Assembly (NCBI RefSeq): GCF_026410085.1
Contig: NZ_CP112866.1
Span: 5,561,456-5,625,455 of the forward strand
DNA length: 64,000 bases
DNA from: Pseudomonas quebecensis
GTDB taxonomy: Bacteria > Pseudomonadota > Gammaproteobacteria > Pseudomonadales > Pseudomonadaceae
Direction: 5' to 3'
Below are positions 29,969 through 38,377 of this stretch, piece after piece (the first letter of the stretch is position 1; each line of letters starts with the position of its first letter). Position numbers and translations under genes: made by a program. The notes under the pieces are model-generated. The model saw only the letters and a list, made by a program, of their open reading frames with translations. It did not search any database and had not been told where the DNA came from.

Positions 29969-30418
29969 CTAGCGCAGCGCCAGTACGGCGGCCCATTGCT
30001 CGGCGGTGACCGGCATTACCGAGAGTCGGCTGCCTTTTTGCACCAGAGGCAGTTCGGCGAGCGCTGTCTGCTGTTTCAGGTAACCCAGGCCCAGTACTTT
30101 GGGGAAGGTCTGGACATGAGCGACGGTGATCGCGCTCCACGGATTTTTTTCCGGGCTGGCTTTGGCGTCGAAGTAATGGCTGTCGGGTTCCAGTGCGGTC
30201 GGGTCCGGGTAGGCGGCCTCGATGATTTTACCGATGCCGGCAATGCCCGGTTCGGGGCAACTGGAGTGGTAAAAGAAGAACTCATCGCCCACCGCCATAG
30301 CGCGCAGGAAATTGCGCGCCTGGTAGTTGCGCACGCCGTCCCAGCGAGCTTCGCCGAGCTTTTCCAGGCCTTTGATGGAGAGTTCATCGGGTTCGGATTT
30401 CATCAGCCAGTAGGCCAT
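29969..30418 (-). CDS. EVE domain protein
   Basis: 149 residues, essentially one EVE domain: MAYWLMKSEPDELSIKGLEK, then ARWDGVRNYQARNFLRAM, then VGDEFFFYHSSC. It belongs to the PUA/ASCH superfamily that binds modified bases in DNA or RNA, as human THYN1 does. EVE proteins are found both as housekeeping genes near fau/ssrS in proteobacteria, as here, and fused to restriction enzymes. The start at 30418 matches the family N-terminus; longer versions add an unrelated leader. Confidence 0.88.
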   Translation of the reverse strand: MAYWLMKSEPDELSIKGLEKLGEARWDGVRNYQARNFLRAMAVGDEFFFYHSSCPEPGIAGIGKIIEAAYPDPTALEPDSHYFDAKASPEKNPWSAITVAHVQTFPKVLGLGYLKQQTALAELPLVQKGSRLSVMPVTAEQWAAVLALR

Positions 30419-30613
30419 TCTTGGGCTCCTCAAACAGGCATTGGGCAAGTTGTCGGGCAATTACCGGACAAACCGACAGTCGGTTGGCGTCAAGGTTTGC
30501 GTGTTGGTTCACGTTAACGCAAAATGCCGGGATTTTAAGCTTGACGCCGCTGCAACGGACTACTTTGGAACGTTGTTGTCATCGTGTACGAGGTGCCTGA
30601 AGGGGGGCAATCG

Positions 30614-30760
30614 ATGCAACGTAAACCGGATTTACTATGGATATTGGTTATTTTGTTTGGTCTGGGCGTCGTGACCACCGGGTATGCGCAGAGCTTGTGG
30701 TCGACCAAGACCGATGCGCCGGTTGAATTGTCACCTGTGCAACAACAGTACAAGCGTTAA
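30614..30760 (+). CDS. Small single-pass membrane protein, 48 residues
   Basis: ATG at 30614 behind a strong 'aggggggca' ribosome site and ending TAA at 30760. The peptide is MQRKPDLLWILVILFGLGVV followed by TTGYAQSLWSTK and a polar tail ending QQQYKR. It has one hydrophobic helix (about residues 7-24) with a basic N-terminus, so the N-terminus should be cytoplasmic. The helix could also be an uncleaved signal anchor. It sits in the gap between the EVE gene and fau, convergent with fau. I do not recognise a family; the ribosome site, membrane profile and clean fit to the gap support it being real. Confidence 0.65.
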   Translation: MQRKPDLLWILVILFGLGVVTTGYAQSLWSTKTDAPVELSPVQQQYKR

Positions 30761-30767
30761 TCTGGCT

Positions 30768-31412
30768 TCAAGGCGTCGCTGATTCCAGCGACGCTTCTGC
30801 GATATACCACTGCTTATCCGTCACCGTGCCAACCATCGGCACATCCCAACTTGCCTGCGCCAAGCGATCAACCTTCTGACATTCATGGGCCAGACCCAGC
30901 AAGGTCGGCTTGCGCCAATGCTGGCGTCGGGCAAGATAAGCGAGGCTGCGGTCATAGAAGCCTCCCCCCATGCCCAGGCGGCCACCTTCATCATCAAACC
31001 CCACCAGCGGCATCAGTACCAGGTCCAGCGCCCACAGCTTGCGTTGCTGGCGGATATTGCCCCGTGGTTCCAGGATGCGAAAGCGATTAGGCAGCAGCTT
31101 TTCTCCAGGCCGCACGCGCTGGAACACCATCTTCGTACGCGGCCACGCACTGAGCACCGGCAGGTAAGTGGCTTTGCCCCGGCGCTGGGCGGCGCGCAGC
31201 AGCAGGCGCGGATCGATTTCACCGTCCGTCGGTAGATACAAGGAAATATGTCTGGACCGGCGAAACAGCGGATGCTGTGCCAGTTGCCGATACAGGCCCT
31301 GTGCGGCCTCGCGTTGCTTGCTCGGCGTCAGGGCGCGGCGGGCTTTGCGCAACAGGCGTCGAAGTTGCGGGCGGGAAAGCGGCGCAGGTTCGGTCATGGC
31401 TGTTTGGCTCAT
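30768..31412 (-). CDS. fau: 5-formyltetrahydrofolate cyclo-ligase
   Basis: Converts 5-formyl-THF to 5,10-methenyl-THF with ATP. The 214 residues carry the family motif GRLGMGGGFYDRSLAYL (about 145-161), the N-terminal LRKARRAL block and LYLPTDGEIDPR. It lies directly downstream of 6S RNA, the conserved ssrS-ygfA arrangement that in E. coli links it to persistence and stationary phase. ATG at 31412 is used here; an in-frame ATG at 31397 (MTEPAPLSRP) is an equally possible start. Confidence 0.93.
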   Translation of the reverse strand: MSQTAMTEPAPLSRPQLRRLLRKARRALTPSKQREAAQGLYRQLAQHPLFRRSRHISLYLPTDGEIDPRLLLRAAQRRGKATYLPVLSAWPRTKMVFQRVRPGEKLLPNRFRILEPRGNIRQQRKLWALDLVLMPLVGFDDEGGRLGMGGGFYDRSLAYLARRQHWRKPTLLGLAHECQKVDRLAQASWDVPMVGTVTDKQWYIAEASLESATP

Positions 31413-31417
31413 AAAAC

Positions 31418-31441
31418 AATGCCAGTCCTGGGACTGGCATT
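31418..31441 (-). terminator. Hairpin between 6S RNA and fau
   Basis: Perfect 11-base arms AATGCCAGTCC (31418-31428) and GGACTGGCATT (31431-31441). On the minus strand it is followed by GTTTTATG, so the short T-run ends in the fau start codon. It may end or attenuate 6S transcripts before fau. Confidence 0.65.
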
Positions 31442-31456
31442 GAGTTTGGGAATTCA

Positions 31457-31633
31457 GGCTCCCCGACAGAGCCGCTGTCGACTTAGCCCTTGAACCCGAA
31501 AGTTCAAGGTGGAAGAAGCAGTAGGCTTTAAGGCTTTCCGTCTAGCGGACATGCACACCAGCCCAACGTGCAACTTCCAGGGTAGTGCGAATCGGCTCAG
31601 GGACATCGCCGACTGGCAAACACGCCAGGGAGT
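31457..31633 (-). ncRNA. ssrS: 6S RNA
   Basis: Binds the sigma-70 RNA polymerase holoenzyme by mimicking an open promoter. Read on the minus strand, the sequence has the landmarks of E. coli 6S RNA: CCCTGAGCCGAT near the 5' side, GCATG and GCCTTAAA in the middle, and CACCTTGAAC...GGTTCAAGGG. The CTCCC and GGGGAG ends pair to close the molecule. A TATACT -10 box at 31645-31640 places the start near 31633; the 3' end is estimated from the closing stem. It lies between zapA and fau, the conserved location. Length about 177 nt, within the usual range. Confidence 0.93.
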
Positions 31634-31639
31634 GGGGCG

Positions 31640-31645
31640 AGTATA
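31640..31645 (-). promoter_or_regulatory. -10 box of the 6S RNA promoter
   Basis: TATACT on the minus strand, 6 bases before the proposed first base of 6S RNA. The expected -35 position falls inside the end of zapA and is only weakly like the consensus. Confidence 0.6.
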
Positions 31646-31664
31646 CCTTAAACAGACGCGGCAA

Positions 31665-31982
31665 TCAGCCCTTGGGTGCATCCGAGTCGCTGGAGAGCGC
31701 CAGGTCCACGCGTTCGAGCAGGTCGCGCACCTGCTCGCGTGTCGAGCCGCTGGCCTGTACATCCGGGCGTTCCTGCTTATGCAGCAGGTCATGGGTGATG
31801 TTCAGCGCGGCCATTACGGCGATGCGGTCGGCGCCGATGACTTTGCCGCTGCTGCGGATTTCACGCATCTTGCCATCCAGGTAGCGGGCGGCGCTCACCA
31901 GGTTGTTGCGCTCTTCCTGGGGGCAGATGATCGAATATTCTTTGTCGAGGATCTGCACGGTGACGCTATTGCTTGAACTCAT
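31665..31982 (-). CDS. zapA: Cell division protein ZapA
   Basis: Binds and bundles FtsZ at the division ring. The 105 residues show the ZapA pattern: N-terminal VTVQILDKEYSIICPQEERN, then LVSAARYLDGKMREIRSSGK, VIGADRIAVMAALNITHDLL, and a C-terminal coiled coil. It overlaps the preceding coiled-coil gene by 4 bases, so the two are translated together. 6S RNA starts about 32 bases downstream, and its promoter reaches into this gene's end. Confidence 0.94.
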   Translation of the reverse strand: MSSSNSVTVQILDKEYSIICPQEERNNLVSAARYLDGKMREIRSSGKVIGADRIAVMAALNITHDLLHKQERPDVQASGSTREQVRDLLERVDLALSSDSDAPKG

Positions 31983-32188
31983 GAGTCTTGCTCCAGGGCC
32001 TTCAGGCGCGAAATCATCGATTCGACCTTACGCCGGGCGATTTCGTTTTTTTCAATGAGGTGAGCGCGTTCCTCGCGCCAGGTCTTTTCCTGAGCTAATA
32101 GGAGTCCGTTTTGACTCTTAAGTTGCTCGACCCGAGTAATTAGCAGCTCAAGTCTGGCCATCAGCGCTTGCAGGTCGGTGTCTTCCAT
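31979..32188 (-). CDS. TIGR02449-type coiled-coil protein (ZapB-like)
   Basis: 69 residues, almost entirely a predicted coiled coil with leucine/valine heptads (LQALMARLELLITRVEQLKS). It corresponds to the small protein that regularly precedes zapA in pseudomonads. Size, structure and coupling to zapA suggest a ZapB-like division role, but sequence identity to E. coli ZapB is not evident. It is divergent from ygfB across about 137 bases. Confidence 0.85.
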   Translation of the reverse strand: MEDTDLQALMARLELLITRVEQLKSQNGLLLAQEKTWREERAHLIEKNEIARRKVESMISRLKALEQDS

Positions 32189-32325
32189 TGGGTTCCACTG
32201 GATTTGTCTGATGAATGGCGACTGCAGGATAAACGATCTGACGCCCTTGATAGTCGGGTGCGTCTGCCGGTGCTAGGATACAGCGCTTCATTCTAGACAT
32301 CGCGCCGCCTGGCGCCTAGCTCATC

Positions 32326-32883
32326 ATGCCCACTAAGAACTCCCCGTACGACGCTTTTTCCACTCTGCTGAACGCCAGCGGTCACCCTTGCTCCCCCGCC
32401 GAGCTCCACGGCGTACTGCTGGGTCGCAGCTGCACCGGTGTTGGTTTCGACGCCGACAACTGGCTCGCCGATGTGGCCGAGCTGCTGGAAAAAGAGCCCG
32501 AAGACAACGTGCGCAATGCGCTGATCGGCCTGCAGGAAATGGTCAAGGGCGAGCTGACCGGTGATGACATCACCGTGGTTCTGCTGCTGCCGACCGACGA
32601 CGCGCCGCTCACCGAGCGCGCCGCCGCGCTGGGCCAATGGTGCCAGGGCTTCCTCCATGGTTTCGGCGTGAACGCCGGCGGCCTGGAGCTGAGCACCGAC
32701 GCCAAGGAAGTGCTGCAGGACCTGGCCGCCATCTCCCAAGTGCAAGACGCGCTGGAAGAGTCCGAAGACGGCGAAGGCGATTACATGGAAGTCATGGAAT
32801 ACCTGCGCGTCGCGCCGCTGCTGCTGTTCACCGAGACCCGAAAATCCGCTGAACCTGCCGCGCCCAAGCCGTCGCTGCACTGA
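32326..32883 (+). CDS. ygfB: YgfB/YecA family protein (UPF0149)
   Basis: 185 residues. The all-helical UPF0149 domain covers most of the protein: [40 protein letters not shown] and [15 protein letters not shown]. It is first in the conserved ygfB-pepP-ubiH-ubiI run. In P. aeruginosa the homologue has been reported to influence ampDh3 expression and beta-lactam resistance. The C-terminus lacks the SEC-C zinc motif found in YecA. Confidence 0.93.
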   Translation: MPTKNSPYDAFSTLLNASGHPCSPAELHGVLLGRSCTGVGFDADNWLADVAELLEKEPEDNVRNALIGLQEMVKGELTGDDITVVLLLPTDDAPLTERAAALGQWCQGFLHGFGVNAGGLELSTDAKEVLQDLAAISQVQDALEESEDGEGDYMEVMEYLRVAPLLLFTETRKSAEPAAPKPSLH

Positions 32884-32903
32884 GAAAGGACACCCATCTG
32901 CCC

Positions 32904-34226
32904 ATGATCCATATCCCCAAAGCGGAATACACCCGACGCCGCAAGGCGCTCATGGCGCAGATGGAACCCAACAGCATCGCGATCCTGCCGGCCGCTGCCG
33001 TGGCGATCCGCAACCGTGATGTGGAGCATGTGTACCGCCAGGACAGCGACTTCCAATACCTGAGTGGTTTTCCCGAACCCGAAGCGGTGATCGTGCTGAT
33101 GCCCGGTCGCCAGCATGGCGAGTACGTGCTGTTCTGCCGCGAACGCAATGCCGAACGTGAGCTGTGGGATGGCCTGCGCGCCGGCACCGAAGGCGCAATC
33201 CGTGAGTTCGGTGCCGACGATGCCTTCCCCATTACCGACATCGACGACATCCTGCCCGGCCTCATTGAAGGTCGCGACCGCGTGTACTCGGCCATGGGCA
33301 GCAATGCCGAATTCGACCGGCATTTGATGGAGTGGATCAACGTGATCCGCTCCAAGGCCCACCTGGGCGCGCAGCCTCCGAACGAATTCGTTGCCCTGGA
33401 TCATTTGCTCCACGACATGCGTCTGTATAAATCGGCGGCGGAACTGAAGGTGATGCGCGAAGCCGCGCGGATTTCCTGCGCCGCCCATGTGCGGGCGATG
33501 CAGGCCAGCCGCGCCGGCCTGTACGAATTCAGCCTGGAGGCCGAGCTGGACTACGAATTCCGCAGGGGGGGCGCGAAAATGCCGGCCTACGGGTCCATCG
33601 TCGCCGCCGGGCGCAACAGCTGCATCCTGCACTACCAGCAGAATGACGCACCGCTCAAGGACGGCGATCTGGTGTTGATCGACGCCGGTTGTGAAATCGA
33701 CTGCTACGCCAGCGACATCACGCGCACCTGGCCGGTCAATGGTCGGTTTTCGCCGGAGCAGAAGGCAATCTACGAAATCGTGCTGGCTTCCCAGGAGGCG
33801 GCGTTTGCGCAGATCGCCCCCAACAAGCACTGGAACCAGGCCCATGAGGCCACCGTGCAGGTCATCACCGCCGGGCTGGTAAAGCTGGGGCTGTTGCACG
33901 GCGAAGTCGACGAGTTGATCGCCAGCGAAGCTTATAAAGCGTTTTACATGCACCGCGCCGGGCACTGGCTGGGCATGGATGTGCACGATGTAGGCGAGTA
34001 CAAAGTAGGCGGTGAGTGGCGCGTGCTGGAAGTCGGCATGGCGCTGACCGTGGAACCGGGGATTTATATTTCGCCGGACAACCAGAACGTGGCAAAGAAA
34101 TGGCGTGGCATTGGCGTGCGCATCGAGGACGACGTGGTAGTGACCAAGCAAGGCTGTGAAATCCTGACCGGCGGCGTGCCCAAGACTGTCGCCGACATCG
34201 AAGCGTTGATGGCGGCTGCTCGATGA
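32904..34226 (+). CDS. pepP: Xaa-Pro aminopeptidase P
   Basis: Removes N-terminal residues preceding proline. The 440 residues comprise an N-terminal domain (MIHIPKAEYTRRRKALMAQM) and a pita-bread metallopeptidase domain. The dinuclear metal ligands are visible in LIDAGCEIDCYASDITRTWP (two Asp), RAGHWLGMDVHDVG (His), LTVEPGIYI (Glu) and GVRIEDDVVVT (Glu). It follows ygfB by 20 bases and overlaps ubiH by 4 bases, so it belongs to the ubiquinone hydroxylase operon as in E. coli. Confidence 0.96.
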   Translation: MIHIPKAEYTRRRKALMAQMEPNSIAILPAAAVAIRNRDVEHVYRQDSDFQYLSGFPEPEAVIVLMPGRQHGEYVLFCRERNAERELWDGLRAGTEGAIREFGADDAFPITDIDDILPGLIEGRDRVYSAMGSNAEFDRHLMEWINVIRSKAHLGAQPPNEFVALDHLLHDMRLYKSAAELKVMREAARISCAAHVRAMQASRAGLYEFSLEAELDYEFRRGGAKMPAYGSIVAAGRNSCILHYQQNDAPLKDGDLVLIDAGCEIDCYASDITRTWPVNGRFSPEQKAIYEIVLASQEAAFAQIAPNKHWNQAHEATVQVITAGLVKLGLLHGEVDELIASEAYKAFYMHRAGHWLGMDVHDVGEYKVGGEWRVLEVGMALTVEPGIYISPDNQNVAKKWRGIGVRIEDDVVVTKQGCEILTGGVPKTVADIEALMAAAR

Positions 34227-35410
34227 GCCGGGTCAGCCTGGCGATTATCGGCGGCGGCCTGGTGGGCGCCAGCCTGGCGCTGGCGTTGCAGGCCGGGGCC
34301 AAGGCGCGCGGTTGGAAGATCGTGCTGATCGAACCGTTCGCTCCCGGCGACAGCTACCAGCCCAGCTACGACGCGCGCTCCTCGGCGCTGTCGTTTGGCG
34401 CCCGGCAGATCTACCAGCGGCTGGGCCTGTGGCAGGCCATCGCTCGTCGCGCCGAGCCGATCAAGCAGATTCACGTCTCCGACCGCGGGCGTTTTTCCAC
34501 CGCGCGCTTGTCCGCCATGGAAGAAGGTGTGCCGGCCCTTGGCTATGTGGTGGAAAACGCCTGGCTGGGCCAATGCCTGTGGCAAGGGCTGGACAGCGAC
34601 GTGGTGAGCTGGCGTTGCCCGGCGCATGTCACGCGCATGACGCCACTGCCCGACGGCTATCGCCTGACCCTCGACGATGAAACCGAGTTGGCGTGCGACC
34701 TGGCGATCCTGGCCGATGGCGGCCGTTCCGGTTTGCGCGAACAACTGGGCATCGGCGTGAAAACCCGACCGTATAACCAGAGTGCGCTGATCGCCAACAT
34801 CACCCCGAGTGAAGCTCACAACGGCGAAGCCTTCGAACGCTTCACCGATGATGGCCCGATGGCCTTGCTGCCGCTGCCGGACAACCGCTGTGCACTGGTG
34901 TGGACGCGCGTCGGGATGGACGCCCAGCGCCTGGCCGATCTCGACGAACGCAGTTTCCTCAGCGAACTGCAGAGCGTGTTCGGCTATCGCCTGGGCACCC
35001 TCAAGCAAGTCGGTGCGCGACATTTGTATCCGCTGACATTGGTGGAAGCCGAAGAGCAAGTGCGCTCTCACCTGGCCATCATCGGCAATGCCGCCCACAG
35101 CCTGCACCCGATTGCCGGGCAGGGTTTCAACCTGTCCCTGCGTGACGCGCACGCCTTGGCCGAAGCCTTGCTGGCCGGGCCGGCGGTGCCGGGAGATCTG
35201 GCAACGTTGCAAGCCTACCGTGACCGCCAGCGCATGGATCAGACGCTCACCGTGGGCTTTTCCGACCAGGTCACGCGGCTGTTTGGCAGTGCACAACCGT
35301 TAGTGGCGATGGGTCGCAACATGGGGCTGTTGGGCCTGGATCTGTTGCCACCGGCCAAGCGCTGGTTCGCCCGGCAGGCCATGGGCCTGGGCACGCGCCC
35401 CGATGCGTAA
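34223..35410 (+). CDS. ubiH: 2-octaprenyl-6-methoxyphenol hydroxylase
   Basis: FAD-dependent monooxygenase of ubiquinone synthesis. The 395 residues have the N-terminal dinucleotide motif LAIIGGGLVGASLALALQAG, the DG-type motif ADGGRSGLREQLGI and the second FAD motif IIGNAAHSLHPIAGQGFNL. Asn replaces the Asp of the usual GDAAH, which is typical of UbiH. It starts within pepP and its end overlaps the next gene by 8 bases. Confidence 0.93.
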   Translation: MSRVSLAIIGGGLVGASLALALQAGAKARGWKIVLIEPFAPGDSYQPSYDARSSALSFGARQIYQRLGLWQAIARRAEPIKQIHVSDRGRFSTARLSAMEEGVPALGYVVENAWLGQCLWQGLDSDVVSWRCPAHVTRMTPLPDGYRLTLDDETELACDLAILADGGRSGLREQLGIGVKTRPYNQSALIANITPSEAHNGEAFERFTDDGPMALLPLPDNRCALVWTRVGMDAQRLADLDERSFLSELQSVFGYRLGTLKQVGARHLYPLTLVEAEEQVRSHLAIIGNAAHSLHPIAGQGFNLSLRDAHALAEALLAGPAVPGDLATLQAYRDRQRMDQTLTVGFSDQVTRLFGSAQPLVAMGRNMGLLGLDLLPPAKRWFARQAMGLGTRPDA

Positions 35411-35888
35411 GTGGCTGATAGAGCGCCTGGGCAAGGCGCGCCTGTTGCGCTGGATCATGACGGTGTACCCGCCGTACCTGGGCGCGGGTATCAGCGTGCA
35501 GCACATGAGCGCCGACTTTCGGCACGTCAAAGTGCGCATGGGCCTGGGCTGGTACAACCGCAACTACGTAGGGACGCAGTTCGGCGGCAGCCTGTATTCG
35601 ATGGTCGATCCGTTCTACATGCTGATGCTCATGGAGAACCTGGGGCGCGATTACATTGTCTGGGACAAGGCCGCCAGCATCGACTTCATCTCGCCGGGCA
35701 AAGGCCCGGTGTATGCCGAATTTTTTATCGACGACACCCTGCTCGATGAGGTGCGCCGTCAGACCGAAGGGGGCGAGAAATATCTGCCTCATCTTAAGGT
35801 CCAGATTCATGACGGCTCCGGCACCCTGGTGGCGCGGGTCGACAAAACCCTTTATGTGCGGCGCAAGCCGCCAGTGAGACAGGCTTAA
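35403..35888 (+). CDS. DUF4442 hotdog-fold protein, thioesterase-like
   Basis: 161 residues. The hydrophobic N-terminus (LLRWIMTVYPPYLGAGISVQ) precedes a hotdog-type domain with NRNYVGTQFGGSLYSMVDPF, where the N-x-x-G-T-x-F-G motif holds the presumed active region. DUF4442 proteins are related to acyl-CoA thioesterases. The gene is wedged between ubiH (8-base overlap) and ubiI (3-base gap), which the E. coli operon lacks. That suggests a role linked to ubiquinone or acyl metabolism, but none is known. Confidence 0.82.
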   Translation: MRKWLIERLGKARLLRWIMTVYPPYLGAGISVQHMSADFRHVKVRMGLGWYNRNYVGTQFGGSLYSMVDPFYMLMLMENLGRDYIVWDKAASIDFISPGKGPVYAEFFIDDTLLDEVRRQTEGGEKYLPHLKVQIHDGSGTLVARVDKTLYVRRKPPVRQA

Positions 35889-35891
35889 AGC

Positions 35892-37115
35892 ATGGACATG
35901 CGCGCAGATGTGCTGATTGTCGGGGCCGGAATGGTCGGAAGCGCCCTGGCGCTGGCGTTGCAGGGCAGCGGCCTGCAGGTGCTGTTGCTCGATGGCAGCC
36001 CGTTGAGTGTCAAGCCGTTCGACCGTGACGCGGCCTTCGAACCTCGTGTAAGCGCGTTGTCCGCCGCCAGCCAGCGCATCCTCGAACGACTGGGCGTGTG
36101 GGACGGTATCGTCTCACGTCGCGCCAGCCCCTATGGCCAGATGCAGGTGTGGGACGGCAGCGGCACCGGGCAGATCCACTTCTCTGCGGCCAGTGTGCAT
36201 GCCGAGGCGCTCGGGCATATCGTCGAGAACCGCGTGGTTCAGGACGCCTTGCTCGACCGCCTGCATGACTGCGACCTGGGCCTGTTGGCCAATGCGCGAC
36301 TCGAACAGATGCGTCGCTCCGGCGATGAGTGGCTGCTGACCCTGGCCGACGGCCGCAAGCTGCGTGCACCGCTGGTGGTGGCGGCCGACGGCGCCAATTC
36401 CGCCGTGCGCCGCCTCACCGGTACCGCCACTCGTGAGTGGGATTACCTGCACCACGCTATCGTCACCAGTGTGCGCAGCACCCAGCCGCACCAGCGTACG
36501 GCCTGGCAGCGCTTCACCGATACCGGGCCCTTGGCATTCTTGCCGCTGGAGCGCGACGGCCAGCAGGATTGGTGTTCGATTGTCTGGTCGACCACTCCGA
36601 CTGAAGCCGAACGCTTGATGGCGTTGGATGAAGACAGCTTCTGCCGCGAACTGGAGCGAGCATTCGAGGGGCGCCTGGGCACCGTGGTGAGCGCTGACCC
36701 GCGCGTCTGCGTGCCATTGCGTCAGCGGCATGCCAAACGTTACGTGGCCGAAGGCCTGGCGCTGATAGGCGACGCCGCCCACGTCATCCACCCGCTGGCC
36801 GGGCAGGGCGTGAACCTGGGCTTTCTCGATGCGGCGGTACTGGCCGAGGTGCTGCTGGCGGCCACCGAGCGCGGTGAGCGCCTGGCGGACCAGAAAGTAC
36901 TGAGCCGCTACGAGCGGCGCCGCATGCCGCACAACCTGGCGTTGATGGCGTCGATGGAGGGCTTCGAGCGGCTGTTCCAGGCCGACCCATTGCCGCTGCG
37001 CTGGTTGCGCAATGCGGGCCTGAAAATGGTCGACCGGCTGCCGCAAGCCAAGGCGTTATTCGTGCGCCAGGCCCTCGGCTTGAGCGGGGATTTGCCGGAG
37101 TTGGCCAGGCCCTGA
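35892..37115 (+). CDS. ubiI: FAD-dependent ubiquinone hydroxylase (UbiI/VisC type)
   Basis: Paralogue of UbiH, 407 residues, probably performing the C5 hydroxylation of the ubiquinone ring. Motifs are VLIVGAGMVGSALALALQGS at the N-terminus, AADGANSAVRRLTG in the middle and GDAAHVIHPLAGQGVNLGFL near residue 296. UbiF and UbiI cannot be told apart safely here. Position at the end of the pepP-ubiH operon matches visC/ubiI in E. coli. Confidence 0.9.
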   Translation: MDMRADVLIVGAGMVGSALALALQGSGLQVLLLDGSPLSVKPFDRDAAFEPRVSALSAASQRILERLGVWDGIVSRRASPYGQMQVWDGSGTGQIHFSAASVHAEALGHIVENRVVQDALLDRLHDCDLGLLANARLEQMRRSGDEWLLTLADGRKLRAPLVVAADGANSAVRRLTGTATREWDYLHHAIVTSVRSTQPHQRTAWQRFTDTGPLAFLPLERDGQQDWCSIVWSTTPTEAERLMALDEDSFCRELERAFEGRLGTVVSADPRVCVPLRQRHAKRYVAEGLALIGDAAHVIHPLAGQGVNLGFLDAAVLAEVLLAATERGERLADQKVLSRYERRRMPHNLALMASMEGFERLFQADPLPLRWLRNAGLKMVDRLPQAKALFVRQALGLSGDLPELARP

Positions 37116-37208
37116 CGGGGCGTGCAACATCTGGTAACGCCTCTACCGAGCGCCGGCAAATGTGAGTCCTTATCATTTGCGATCCTTCGTTCATGAGAGA
37201 CCGCACCT

Positions 37209-38213
37209 ATGTTGGCATCCAAGCGCCTTCTGACTGCCCTGGCACTCACCCTGTTCGGCAGCTGCGCCGTGCAGGCTGCCGACGAAGTGGTGGTCTACTC
37301 CTCGCGCATCGACGAACTGATCAAGCCAGTGTTCGATGCCTACACCCAGAAGACCGGCGTGAAGGTCAAGTTCATCACCGACAAGGAAGCCCCGCTGATG
37401 CAGCGCATCAAGGCCGAGGGCGACAACGCCACCGCCGACCTGCTGCTCACCGTCGACGCCGGTAACCTCTGGCAAGCCGAGCAAATGGGCATCCTGCAAC
37501 CGTTCACCTCTGCGGTGATCGACAAGAACATCCCCCTTCAATACCGCTCATCGGCCCATGCCTGGACCGGCTTGAGCCTGCGCGCGCGGACCATCGCCTA
37601 CTCCACCGACCGGGTCAAACCCTCCGACCTGACCACCTATGAAGCCCTGGCCGACAAGCAGTGGGAAGGCCGCCTGTGCCTGCGCACGGCGAAAAAGGTC
37701 TACAACCAATCGCTGACCGCTACCCTGATCGAAACCCACGGCGCGGCCAGGACCGAAGAAATCATCAAGGGCTGGGTCAATAACCTTTCCACCGACGTGT
37801 TCTCCGATGACATTGCGGTACTGGAAGCTATCAACGCCGGCCAGTGCGATGTGGGCATCGTCAACACCTACTACTACGGCCGGCTGCACAAGCAGAAGCC
37901 GGACCTGCCGGTAAAACTGTTCTGGCCCAACCAGGGCGACCGTGGTGTTCACGTGAACCTGTCGGGCATCGGCCTGACCAAATACGCGCCACACCCGGAA
38001 GCCGCCAAGGCCCTGGTGGAGTGGATGACCACCCCTGAAGCGCAGAAGATCTTCGCTGATGTGAACCAGGAGTTCCCGGCCAACCCGGCAGTGCCGCCGT
38101 CGGCCGAAGTGGCGACCTGGGGCAAGTTCGTCGCGGATACCCTGCCGGTGGAGGTCGCGGGCAAGCGTCAGGCAGAGGCCATTCGGTTGATGGATCGCGC
38201 CGGCTGGAACTAA
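37209..38213 (+). CDS. fbpA: Ferric-iron ABC transporter, periplasmic binding protein
   Basis: Captures free Fe(III) in the periplasm. The 334 residues begin with a signal peptide ([20 protein letters not shown], then VQA|ADEVV). The mature protein starts [20 protein letters not shown] like FbpA/HitA/FutA. The iron-binding tyrosine pair is in [11 protein letters not shown] (about 220-225). Upstream, a 93-base gap separates it from ubiI. Downstream, the matching permease follows a REPIN. Confidence 0.92.
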   Translation: MLASKRLLTALALTLFGSCAVQAADEVVVYSSRIDELIKPVFDAYTQKTGVKVKFITDKEAPLMQRIKAEGDNATADLLLTVDAGNLWQAEQMGILQPFTSAVIDKNIPLQYRSSAHAWTGLSLRARTIAYSTDRVKPSDLTTYEALADKQWEGRLCLRTAKKVYNQSLTATLIETHGAARTEEIIKGWVNNLSTDVFSDDIAVLEAINAGQCDVGIVNTYYYGRLHKQKPDLPVKLFWPNQGDRGVHVNLSGIGLTKYAPHPEAAKALVEWMTTPEAQKIFADVNQEFPANPAVPPSAEVATWGKFVADTLPVEVAGKRQAEAIRLMDRAGWN

Positions 38214-38244
38214 GTACAATTTGTAGGACGCCGCAGATCTAACT

Positions 38245-38331
38245 GTGGGAGGGGGCTTGCCCCCGATGTCAGAGTGTCAGTCTACTGATCAGTGACTGAT
38301 CCGCTGCCATCGGGGGCAAGCCCCCTCCCAC
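38245..38331. repeat. REPIN (two inverted REP units)
   Basis: GTGGGAGGGGGCTTGCCCCC plus GATG at the left and the exact inverted copy CATCGGGGGCAAGCCCCCTC plus CCAC at the right enclose about 40 bases. This is the mobile doublet form of Pseudomonas REPs. It lies between the iron binding-protein and permease genes and may reduce or stabilise read-through between them. Confidence 0.9.
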
Positions 38332-38377
38332 ATTGGGTTGCGGTGATTTCAAGATATTCATTACCGAGAACCCACCT

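Noticed and set aside
29969..30418. EVE protein as part of a defence system
   Set aside because: EVE domains occur in modification-dependent restriction, but here the gene is at its usual housekeeping place near fau and 6S RNA with no nuclease partner.
38245..38331. CRISPR repeat
   Set aside because: The repeats are palindromic doublets in inverted orientation and scattered across the window; no regular spacer array exists and no cas gene is present.
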